Assembly (NCBI RefSeq): GCF_008298015.1
Contig: NZ_VTPX01000013.1
Coordinates: 32,405-96,404 of the forward strand
Direction: 5' to 3'
Length of the DNA: 64,000 bases
Source: Salinicola corii
GTDB taxonomy: Bacteria; Pseudomonadota; Gammaproteobacteria; Pseudomonadales; Halomonadaceae
The notes under the pieces were generated by a model that was not told the DNA's origin, searched no databases, and worked only from the letters and a program-made list of their open reading frames with translations. Each line of letters opens with the position of its first letter. The first letter of the stretch is position 1. Position numbers and translations under genes: made by a program. Below, in pieces: positions 20,736-27,943 of the stretch.

Positions 20736-21516
20736 ATTATCGTGCTCCGCGTTATTGAGGGTGAGAAGTGGCTCTTCGTTTATGTGTATTCGGCAAAACA
20801 ATCGCTCATCTACAAACCACATTTATCCTGAGTGATTCACCTGTGTATGAATTTTGCGCTGGAAGGGTCGCCCGATCGGCGCTTTTCGATCACACGTCGT
20901 ATAGCGACTAAAGTTGCACTTTGTTTGAACTATTGGTCTTTGGCGAGATGCATTCCCGGCATGTGATTGCCCTGAATCCTTGATAGCAATATTGGTTAAT
21001 GAAAACAAGATGTTGAATACCCTACCTTAGTATCGGAAAAGCGGCAGTTGTCATTCGTGTATGGTTAGCCAGTTAAATATGAGTCAGGGGTGGAACCGAG
21101 ACGCATGCTGGTATCCAGGAACGAAAGTCTGTGTGTGAGTGTAATAATGGTATCGAGTCTGGGCGGCAGTTATAGATCGATGGTTTGCGTCTTTGTAATT
21201 TCACGAATCATGACCGTAAAACTCAATAGTCGTTGTCATCAAGTTGACTTGGGACCAAAAATCGGTCGCGATATGAAGATTACCGGAATAGAGTGATGCC
21301 AAAGGCCATTGATAGTGAATTTTTTCCTAGACTTCGACTTCATGGCGCCTTTTTGCAGGGGGAAATTAACTTGGCCGAGACGACAGTACGAGCGGACTGT
21401 CGCGAGGCACCCCGGCCTGGCCGGCTAAGCCTCGAGTCGTGCCTTCACCATCACTCGGGGTGTTCGCCGCAAGGTATCCGACGATGGTGCGGCGCCGTTG
21501 CGACGGGGACCGCCTG
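20736..21516. promoter_or_regulatory. Long divergent control region of the symporter locus
   Basis: About 780 bases without a recognisable gene, visibly richer in A and T than its neighbours. It separates the DUF4212-symporter genes from the DUF294-exonuclease genes. One weak sigma-70-like pair on the plus strand is TTGTCA at 21048 and TTAAAT at 21073, spacing 19. I see no convincing -10/-35 on the minus strand. Small frames such as 21090-21296 lack ribosome sites and family resemblance. The length suggests several regulator sites. Confidence 0.55.
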
Positions 21517-23334
21517 ATGGTCGACATCGATCTTTCTCAGTTGCCTTTTACGCTGCTCGACGACATTGGGCGTGAGCGTGTGCTGCGTGGCGTCGATCTG
21601 ATCTATTTCGATAGCGACGCGGTCATCCTCGAAGCCGGCCAGCCAGGCGAGTTCGTCTACATCATTCACAAGGGCGAAGTCGCAGAGTTCGATCCTCACG
21701 CGCCGATTAGCCAGTCGCGCATCGCCCACTACACGGCAGGCGACCTGTTCGGGGCCATCAGCATCCTCGACGGCAGCAGCCGTTATCGCTTCAAGGTGGA
21801 GCAGGAGAGTCTCTGCTATGTGATACCCAGGGCGTTGTTCCTGCGCCTCTGCGACGATTATTCGACTTTCGCCGAATTCTTCCGTCGCGGGCTGGCGCAA
21901 AAGACCCGACTACTGGCCGAGCGCCGCATCGAAAGTGGCGTGAACATGGCGGGCTTTATGCTCGCACGGGTCAGCGAATGCATGCGGGCGCCGTTGATCG
22001 TCGACGCGGCCACCACTATCGCCGCGGCCGTCTCCCGGCTCAACGAGAGCCATGCCGATAGTCTGCTGGTCGGCAAGGGCGGTCGCTTCGGCGTGGTGAC
22101 CAAAACCGATCTGCTCAATGCCTTGGTCATGGAAGGCGCGACGCAGGCGCGACCTGTCATCGCCATCGCTCACTTCGAGCTGGTTTCCACCGGTCCCGAT
22201 CAGTATCTGTTCGAAGCGCTGGTACAGATGACCCGACATCAAGTGGCCAGGGTGGTGGTGGTCGAACGGGATCGGCTGGTCGGCGTGGTCGAGTTGACCG
22301 ACGTGCTCAGCTATTTCTCGAGCCGCTCCTACATGGTAGGCCTAGAGCTCGAACAGGCCGACACTCTCGAGGCACTGGCTCGTGCCAGCGCGCGGCTGCC
22401 GGCGCTGGTCCAGGGAATGATGACCCAGGGGATCAAGCTCCGCTTCGTCATGGATCTGCTCGCGGCTCTCAACGGTCGTATCGTAGACAAGGCTTTCCAG
22501 TTTCTTGTCGCTCCCCGCTGCCGCGCCCAGAGTTGTCTACTGGTCATGGGTAGCGAAGGCCGTGGTGAGCAGATACTCAAGACCGATCAGGACAACGCCC
22601 TGATCGTCGCCGACGATAGCGATTGGCCCGATCGCGCGATCGTCATGCAGAGATTCACCGAAACGCTCCATACGCTGGGCTATCCGCTTTGCCCGGGCAA
22701 TATCATGGTTTCGAACCCTGCCTGGGTCGACAACGAGAGCGGTTGGCGGCGGAAGATTACACGCTGGGCCGAACGTCGCGACGGCGCGTCGTTGATGAAC
22801 CTCGCGATCATGCTGGATGCTCGCGGTGTGGCCGGCGATACCCGTCTGCTGGAGCGCCTGCGCGAGCATCTCTTCGCCAACTGCTCTCGAGACGAACTGC
22901 TGCTTTCCTACCTGGCTAGGGCTGCACTGCATTTCGCCGCACCGTTGACTCTGTTCGGCACGCTCAGGAAGCCCAGGCACGGTATCGACATCAAGAAGGG
23001 CGGCATCTTCCCGATCGTGCACGGGGTGCGCACCTTGGCTCTGGAGTGTCGTATCGGCGAGACATCGACGTCGGCCCGGCTGGAGGTACTCGTCGAACAG
23101 GGGCGGCTGGAATCGGAGTTTGCCGCGGATCTCGGCGAGGCGCTGGCGCTATTCATCGAATTGCGGCTCAAGCAACAACTGACCCACCTCGACGGACGGC
23201 AGAACAGCGAAGAGCCCAACCTGGTCGTGGTTCAGAATCTGTCCTCGCTGGAGCGCGACCTGCTGCGCCAGGCGCTGCATATCGTCAAGGATTTCCAGCA
23301 ACGTCTGACGCACCGGTTTCATCTCGAATACTGA
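21517..23334 (+). CDS. cNMP-binding/CBS/DUF294 nucleotidyltransferase-like protein
   Basis: About 605 residues. Domain order is a cyclic-nucleotide-binding-like fold (residues 5-125), a CBS pair (about 150-275), a DUF294 GlnD-like nucleotidyltransferase domain beginning GSEGRGEQ at residue 345 with the acidic pair in KTDQDNAL, and the DUF294 C-terminal helical domain. Such proteins are constant neighbours of VC_2705-type symporters and may modify or regulate a partner protein in response to a nucleotide. The target is unknown. The start is uncertain: ATG 21517 follows GGGGA, while ATG 21484 follows AAGG and adds 11 codons. It is followed ten bases later by the exonuclease. Confidence 0.87.
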   Translation: MVDIDLSQLPFTLLDDIGRERVLRGVDLIYFDSDAVILEAGQPGEFVYIIHKGEVAEFDPHAPISQSRIAHYTAGDLFGAISILDGSSRYRFKVEQESLCYVIPRALFLRLCDDYSTFAEFFRRGLAQKTRLLAERRIESGVNMAGFMLARVSECMRAPLIVDAATTIAAAVSRLNESHADSLLVGKGGRFGVVTKTDLLNALVMEGATQARPVIAIAHFELVSTGPDQYLFEALVQMTRHQVARVVVVERDRLVGVVELTDVLSYFSSRSYMVGLELEQADTLEALARASARLPALVQGMMTQGIKLRFVMDLLAALNGRIVDKAFQFLVAPRCRAQSCLLVMGSEGRGEQILKTDQDNALIVADDSDWPDRAIVMQRFTETLHTLGYPLCPGNIMVSNPAWVDNESGWRRKITRWAERRDGASLMNLAIMLDARGVAGDTRLLERLREHLFANCSRDELLLSYLARAALHFAAPLTLFGTLRKPRHGIDIKKGGIFPIVHGVRTLALECRIGETSTSARLEVLVEQGRLESEFAADLGEALALFIELRLKQQLTHLDGRQNSEEPNLVVVQNLSSLERDLLRQALHIVKDFQQRLTHRFHLEY

Positions 23335-23344
23335 CGAGGCCGCG

Positions 23345-23962
23345 ATGATACGTTCGCTACGCCGTACGCTAGACCGCCGACGTCAAGCCGATGGCCGCCA
23401 TGGCTGGCTGTTCGACCCCTACACGGGCGACGAGATGGTGGCTATCGACTGCGAGACCACCGGACTCGACACCAGGACCGCCGAACTGGTCTCCATTGCC
23501 GCGGTACGCATCAAGGGCGAGCGGGTGCTGACCAGCGACTCGCTGGATCTGCGCCTCCAGCCGCCGGCCAGCCTGCGCGGGGACTCTATCAAGATTCATC
23601 GGATGCGCGGCGTCGACCTGGAAGATGGCGACGCGCTGGAGGCGGCGCTGGAAAAGTTTCTCGATTTCGTTGGCAACCGTCCGCTGCTGGGGTGGTGCAT
23701 CGATTACGACCTGGCGGTGCTGGACCGCCAGTTGCGGCCTCTATTCGCCTTCGGCCTGCCCAACGTCTGCATCGACATGGCGCGGCTCTATCTGCGAGAA
23801 CTGCACCGGACGCAGCCGCAGATGTCGCCAACGGTGGATTTCGAGAGCGTCGCCGAGGCGCTCAACGTGCCGGTGATGGGTCGCCACACCGCCCTTGGCG
23901 ATGCGGTGACCACCGCCTTGATGTACATACGCCTGAAGAAGGGTGCGTTGACGGCACGCTAG
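23345..23962 (+). CDS. DEDDh 3'-5' exonuclease (DNA polymerase III epsilon-like)
   Basis: A 205-residue exonuclease of the DnaQ superfamily. Exo I is AIDCETTGLD with the catalytic Asp and Glu, Exo II includes CIDYDLAVLD, and Exo III is GRHTALGDAVTT with the catalytic His and Asp. It is not the replicative proofreader DnaQ itself; this shorter form habitually follows the DUF294 gene in acetate-symporter loci. GAGG lies just before the ATG, ten bases after the upstream stop, so the pair is one transcript. Why a nuclease travels with a transporter is not known. Confidence 0.9.
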   Translation: MIRSLRRTLDRRRQADGRHGWLFDPYTGDEMVAIDCETTGLDTRTAELVSIAAVRIKGERVLTSDSLDLRLQPPASLRGDSIKIHRMRGVDLEDGDALEAALEKFLDFVGNRPLLGWCIDYDLAVLDRQLRPLFAFGLPNVCIDMARLYLRELHRTQPQMSPTVDFESVAEALNVPVMGRHTALGDAVTTALMYIRLKKGALTAR

Positions 23963-24038
23963 AGGTTGGAGCATCGCAACTCGCTGGGCGCAGTGATAGC
24001 ATGAGCGCGCCTTCATACCCATCTGTGTCGCCCGACCC

Positions 24039-24893
24039 ATGCAAGCATCCATTGATACCCGGAAGTACGAATTCAACAAGCTGCAGAAGCGCCTGCGCCG
24101 TCAGGTCGGCAATGCGATCATCGACTACGGCATGATCCATGAAGGTGACAAGGTGATGGTGTGCCTGTCTGGCGGCAAGGACTCCTACACCATGCTGGAG
24201 ATCCTGATGAGCCTGCAGCGCAACGCGCCGGTGAACTTCGATCTGGTTGCGGTCAATCTCGACCAGAAGCAGCCGGGCTTTCCGGAGCACGTGCTGCCCG
24301 AATACCTCGACGCCAAGGGCGTGGATTACCACATCCTGGAGCGCGACACCTATTCGGTGGTCAAGGAGAAGACGCCCGAGGGCAAGACGACCTGCGCGCT
24401 CTGCTCGCGTCTGCGGCGTGGTTCGCTCTACGGTTTCGCGGAGGAGATCGGGGCGACCAAGGTGGCGCTGGGGCATCACCGCGAAGACATCCTCGAGACG
24501 CTTTTCCTCAACATGTTCTTCGGTGGCTCGCTGAAGGCGATGCCGCCCAAGCTGCTCTCGGATGACGGCAGGAACATCGTCATTCGTCCGCTGGCGTACT
24601 GTCGTGAAGCCGATATCGCCGAATTCTCGCGACAGATGGGGTTTCCGATCATCCCCTGCAACCTGTGTGGCTCGCAGCCCAACATGCAGCGCCAGGTGGT
24701 CAAGGAGATGTTGGCGGAGTGGGAAGCCAAGCATCCCGGGCGACTGGAAACCATGTTCAAGGCGCTGACCAACGTCGCGCCGTCCCAACTGGCGGATCGC
24801 AGTCTGTTCGATTTCGAGGGACTGGAAGCCAAACAGCGGCGGATGCAGGAGACGCGGATCGACGCGTTCGACCTGCTCACCCGCGAGGCCTGA
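24039..24893 (+). CDS. ttcA: tRNA 2-thiocytidine biosynthesis protein
   Basis: A 284-residue ATP-pyrophosphatase that thiolates C32 of certain tRNAs. The PP-loop SGGKDS is at residues 44-49. The 4Fe-4S-binding cysteines are Cys119 and Cys122 (CALC), with a second pair in IPCNLCGSQ. The length is slightly shorter than the E. coli protein because of a shorter C-terminus. It stands alone between the exonuclease and a convergent flavoprotein. Confidence 0.96.
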   Translation: MQASIDTRKYEFNKLQKRLRRQVGNAIIDYGMIHEGDKVMVCLSGGKDSYTMLEILMSLQRNAPVNFDLVAVNLDQKQPGFPEHVLPEYLDAKGVDYHILERDTYSVVKEKTPEGKTTCALCSRLRRGSLYGFAEEIGATKVALGHHREDILETLFLNMFFGGSLKAMPPKLLSDDGRNIVIRPLAYCREADIAEFSRQMGFPIIPCNLCGSQPNMQRQVVKEMLAEWEAKHPGRLETMFKALTNVAPSQLADRSLFDFEGLEAKQRRMQETRIDAFDLLTREA

Positions 24894-24916
24894 TCGAGCA
24901 CGGAGTTCCAGAGGCA

Positions 24917-24941
24917 CGCCGGGCGATGTCCGGCGGGCCTT
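24917..24941 (+). terminator. Weak hairpin after ttcA
   Basis: CGCCGG / CCGGCG, a six-pair stem with a seven-base loop, is followed by GGGCCTTTGG. It sits between the convergent ttcA and hpxO-like genes. The T-run is poor, so termination here is only possible. Confidence 0.35.
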
Positions 24942-24948
24942 TGGCGTT

Positions 24949-26124
24949 CTAGCCCAGCGGGCCGCCCAGAATCGTCTTGCGCATCCCCGCCATGATGTGA
25001 CTGCCATCTTCTGCGGCCAGCTCGGCGTACCACGCCCGGGTGGCGGCGGGCTCGGCGCCGTGCGTGGTCTCGGCGCGTTTGCGGGCGCGGCTGACGATCT
25101 CCCCGACACGCTCGGCGCGAGCCTCGTCGTAGGCTTTCAGAGCTTTCGCCACGTCGCCTCCGGCGCTATCCAGCGCTCGCGCCAGCACCCAGGCATCCTC
25201 CATCGCCTGGCAGCCGCCCTGGCCCAGATCTGGAGCCATGCCGTGGGCGGCATCCCCGAGAATCGCCGCGTGCTCGCCGATCAGCGTCTCCAGCGGTTCG
25301 ATGTCGTGGATCTCGACGCGGGCCATGGCAGCGGGGTCGAACCGGTCGAGCAAACGCTGGACCGGTTCAGCCCAGCCGGCGAAGTGTCGTGAAAGCTCCT
25401 TCCGGTAACTCGACGGGACGTTGGGTGTGTCGGCCGGTAGCGGCACGTCGAAGAAGCAGTAGAACTCCGGCGTGGCCGGGTCGCCGCTCATCGGCATCAT
25501 CGATACGCGCTGATGATCGCCGACGTACTGCACCCAATGATCGAGCGGCGCCAGGTCGGGCGTTGCCGCGACGCGCACGTTCCAGTTGACGTAGCCGCAG
25601 TAGCGTCGTCGAACGGGCCTGCCCAGCGCACGTTCGCGCAGCTTCGAGTGCGTGCCGTCGGCGATCACGATCAGATCGGTCTGGCGGGTCGAGCCGTCGG
25701 AGAATTCGGCGGTGACGCCGCCGCCATCGGTCGTCTCGAAATCGGTGCAGGCCAGGCCGAGGGTGACGTTGTCCTGGCCGACCGCATCCAGCAGCAGCGA
25801 TTGCAGTGTCGCGCGCGTGATCGGGCAGGCACGCTGCCCGACCTCGTCGTAAAGCGGCTGGAGGCTGAAGCGGGTCAAGGGCTTGCCGCTCTTGTCGAGA
25901 TACGCCATCTCGTTCATGCGACCGCTAGCCTGTTCCACGGCATCGCCCACGCCCAGCGCCTTGAGGACCTTGACGCCGTTGGACCACACCGAGATGGCAG
26001 CGCCCACCGGACGAAGGTTGGCGACACGGTCGAAGACCTCGACCCGATGGCCGGCCTGTTGAAGTGCCAGCGCGGCGGTGAGCCCGCCCATGCCGGCGCC
26101 GACGACGAGTACGTTCAGCGTCAT
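24949..26124 (-). CDS. hpxO: FAD-dependent urate hydroxylase-like monooxygenase (HpxO-like)
   Basis: A 391-residue group A flavoprotein monooxygenase. The Rossmann motif GAGMGGLTAALAL is at the N-terminus, the second FAD motif GDAAHGMAPDLGQGG lies near residue 285, and VGAAISVWSNGVKVLKALG plus HDIEPL match HpxO of Klebsiella closely from memory. HpxO converts urate to 5-hydroxyisourate with NADH and O2. No other purine-catabolism gene is nearby, so the substrate rests on resemblance alone. A symmetrical 16-bp site 54-69 bases upstream may be its operator. Confidence 0.78.
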   Translation of the reverse strand: MTLNVLVVGAGMGGLTAALALQQAGHRVEVFDRVANLRPVGAAISVWSNGVKVLKALGVGDAVEQASGRMNEMAYLDKSGKPLTRFSLQPLYDEVGQRACPITRATLQSLLLDAVGQDNVTLGLACTDFETTDGGGVTAEFSDGSTRQTDLIVIADGTHSKLRERALGRPVRRRYCGYVNWNVRVAATPDLAPLDHWVQYVGDHQRVSMMPMSGDPATPEFYCFFDVPLPADTPNVPSSYRKELSRHFAGWAEPVQRLLDRFDPAAMARVEIHDIEPLETLIGEHAAILGDAAHGMAPDLGQGGCQAMEDAWVLARALDSAGGDVAKALKAYDEARAERVGEIVSRARKRAETTHGAEPAATRAWYAELAAEDGSHIMAGMRKTILGGPLG

Positions 26125-26177
26125 TGGAGTGTCCTGTGTTGTTGTTGGCGTTGATCGGTAGAAGGTCGGGATAAAAC

Positions 26178-26193
26178 CTGACCGATCGATCAG
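26178..26193. promoter_or_regulatory. Candidate operator upstream of the HpxO-like gene
   Basis: CTGACCGATCGATCAG is a 16-bp imperfect palindrome (two positions off perfect symmetry). A further half-site TGATCGGT lies at 26154-26161. It sits in the divergent gap between the flavoprotein and a hydrolase, a usual place for a TetR- or GntR-type regulator. No regulator gene is adjacent. Confidence 0.4.
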
Positions 26194-26298
26194 ATTTCAT
26201 ATCCTACGCAAAAAAGATATCCGGTGGGAATGGTACGCGAACCTCGCTGCGTTCGATTACGCTGTTGCGATTCCCAAGAACCGAACAGGGAGGCATCG

Positions 26299-27024
26299 AT
26301 GGCCAAGCAGGCGGTACCGCCGACACTCGACATTCAGGATAGCGAACGGTTGCGTGTCGCGCTGAGCCGTGGCGACGGTTCGCGTCACGAGACAGCCCTC
26401 GGCAGCGTAACCGTCGAAGGCAAGGCGACTGGTGCGCGGCTGGTGCTCTGCCACGGCGCGGGGGGCGGGCACGAATCGACGTTCCTGACCGAATTGCGCC
26501 AGCGTCTGGCTGCCAGCGGCATTCAGGTGGTGGCGCTGGAGTTCGCTTACATGGCAACCGCGCGACGGGAGGGGCGTCGTCGCCCGCCGCCGAAGATCGA
26601 TACCCTGATGGCGGAACTGACCGAGTGGCGCCGGGTGCTGATGGAGCTCGACGACGGGATGCCGCTCTGGCTCGGCGGGAAGTCGATGGGCGGCCGCGTT
26701 GCTAGCCTGCTGGCGACCCGGATCGCCCTGGCGGGGCTGGTCCTGTTCGGATACCCGTTCCATCCCCCCGGCAAGCCTACCCGTTTACGACTCGAACACT
26801 GGCCGCAGATTGCCTGTCCCGTGCTGCTGTTCCAGGGAACCCGCGACCCTTTCGGACGGCGTGACGAGGTCGAAGGGTATGAGCTGCCGGTGCAGGTCGA
26901 GTGCCACTTCATGGACGGCGGAGACCATGACTGGCAGGTGCCCAAACGTTGTGCGCACACGCAGTCGACATTGATCGACGAAGCTACCGGCCACGTGGCG
27001 CGGCGGCTCGGCGCAAGTGGATGA
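26299..27024 (+). CDS. Alpha/beta hydrolase, KANL3/Tex30-like family
   Basis: A 241-residue alpha/beta hydrolase. The sequence LVLCHGAGGGHES forms the oxyanion loop, Ser in GGKSMGGRVA is the nucleophile, and a late GGDHDWQVPK segment carries the expected Asp/His. The family is widespread in proteobacteria and its substrate is unknown. The ATG at 26299 follows CAGGGAGG; a longer frame from 26224 lacks a ribosome site. It is divergent from the HpxO-like gene. Confidence 0.85.
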   Translation: MAKQAVPPTLDIQDSERLRVALSRGDGSRHETALGSVTVEGKATGARLVLCHGAGGGHESTFLTELRQRLAASGIQVVALEFAYMATARREGRRRPPPKIDTLMAELTEWRRVLMELDDGMPLWLGGKSMGGRVASLLATRIALAGLVLFGYPFHPPGKPTRLRLEHWPQIACPVLLFQGTRDPFGRRDEVEGYELPVQVECHFMDGGDHDWQVPKRCAHTQSTLIDEATGHVARRLGASG

Positions 27025-27055
27025 TCCGGATGGAGAAAAGCGCGATGAAAAGCTG

Positions 27056-27083
27056 TTGACTTTCAACCGGTCACAGGTAGAAT
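27056..27083 (+). promoter_or_regulatory. Promoter of the Val/Asp tRNA cluster
   Basis: TTGACT at 27056-27061 and TAGAAT at 27078-27083 are separated by 16 bases, a near-consensus sigma-70 promoter. The first tRNA begins 19 bases after the -10. No other promoter is needed for the five closely spaced tRNAs. Confidence 0.8.
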
Positions 27084-27101
27084 GCAGCGCCACGTGACCA
27101 C

Positions 27102-27177
27102 GGGTGGTTAGCTCAGTTGGGAGAGCACCAGCCTTACAAGCTGGGGGTCACAGGTTCGAACCCTGTACCACCCACCA
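27102..27177 (+). tRNA. tRNA-Val (anticodon TAC)
   Basis: A 76-base cloverleaf. The acceptor stem GGGTGGT pairs with ACCACCC and the discriminator is A, followed by an encoded CCA. The anticodon loop CTTACAA within CCAGC/GCTGG gives TAC. The T-loop is TTCGAAC. It is the first gene of a five-tRNA cluster. Confidence 0.97.
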
Positions 27178-27231
27178 CTGCGTTTTCGTAGTGCTCGGTT
27201 TCACGTGTTGCAAGTCGCAGTTGGAAAACGC

Positions 27232-27308
27232 GGACCGGTAGTTCAGTTGGTTAGAATGCCGGCCTGTCACGCCGGAGGTCGCGGGTTCGAGTCCCGTCCG
27301 GTCCGCCA
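27232..27308 (+). tRNA. tRNA-Asp (anticodon GTC), copy 1
   Basis: A 77-base cloverleaf with acceptor GGACCGG/CCGGTCC, discriminator G, encoded CCA, and anticodon loop CTGTCAC between CCGGC and GCCGG. The T-stem is GCGGG/CCCGT. Confidence 0.97.
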
Positions 27309-27411
27309 TTTCCGTCGACATCGCACGCCGCAAGGTTTGCAGTGTCACCCGCCAGTCGCGTAGTTGGTATCGTTGGTCTGCGTTTCGACTCAAACCCCCG
27401 ATGCATCGAGT

Positions 27412-27488
27412 GGACCGGTAGTTCAGTCGGTTAGAATGCCGGCCTGTCACGCCGGAGGTCGCGAGTTCGAGTCTCGTCCGGTCCGCCA
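27412..27488 (+). tRNA. tRNA-Asp (anticodon GTC), copy 2
   Basis: A 77-base cloverleaf, nearly identical to the first Asp copy. It differs in the D-loop (TCGG for TTGG) and by a compensating pair in the T-stem (GCGAG/CTCGT), which shows it is folded and selected. Confidence 0.97.
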
Positions 27489-27519
27489 CGCTTCGCCCTG
27501 GTATAGTTTGACGTCGTCT

Positions 27520-27596
27520 GGGTGGTTAGCTCAGCTGGTTAGAGCACCAGCCTCACATGCTGGGGGTCACAGGTTCGAGTCCTGTACCACCCACCA
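27520..27596 (+). tRNA. tRNA-Val (anticodon CAC)
   Basis: A 77-base cloverleaf. The acceptor GGGTGGT/ACCACCC and encoded CCA match the TAC isoacceptor, while the loop CTCACAT gives anticodon CAC. The closest parts to tRNA-Val(TAC) are the acceptor and T arms, consistent with duplication of one ancestor. Confidence 0.96.
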
Positions 27597-27600
27597 CAGC

Positions 27601-27677
27601 GGACCGGTAGTTCAGTTGGTTAGAATGCCGGCCTGTCACGCCGGAGGTCGCGGGTTCGAGTCCCGTCCGGTCCGCCA
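27601..27677 (+). tRNA. tRNA-Asp (anticodon GTC), copy 3
   Basis: A 77-base cloverleaf that appears identical to copy 1 over its length. It begins only four bases after the preceding tRNA-Val. The cluster ends here; the 266 bases to the next gene show no clear terminator hairpin. Confidence 0.97.
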
Positions 27678-27943
27678 TCGACGTCTTCTGCTTCAATCAT
27701 TATCTCTCCGCTGCCCCGTTTCACAATGGACCTCCTGGGTGGTGAGCTTTCCCCTCGCCCGATTCCATTCGCTTTCTCTGCTTGCCGTTGATTCATTGCT
27801 AAACCGTCCGTTCCGATGCACCGGTGGAGAAGATACCGCTTTGGTGGAATGGCTCTCGTCGCGGTTTTCGTTACACTGGTCCTCATACGCGCGTTTGAAA
27901 CTGCTGCCGGCGGTGTGCGCCTCGACATGAGTGGATCCGATTC

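Noticed and set aside
21090..21296. A 68-codon frame in the divergent control region
   Set aside because: No ribosome site and no resemblance to any family; base composition looks non-coding.
27102..27677. Regularly repeated segments resembling a CRISPR array
   Set aside because: They fold as complete tRNA cloverleaves with encoded CCA ends; spacing is irregular and there are no cas genes.
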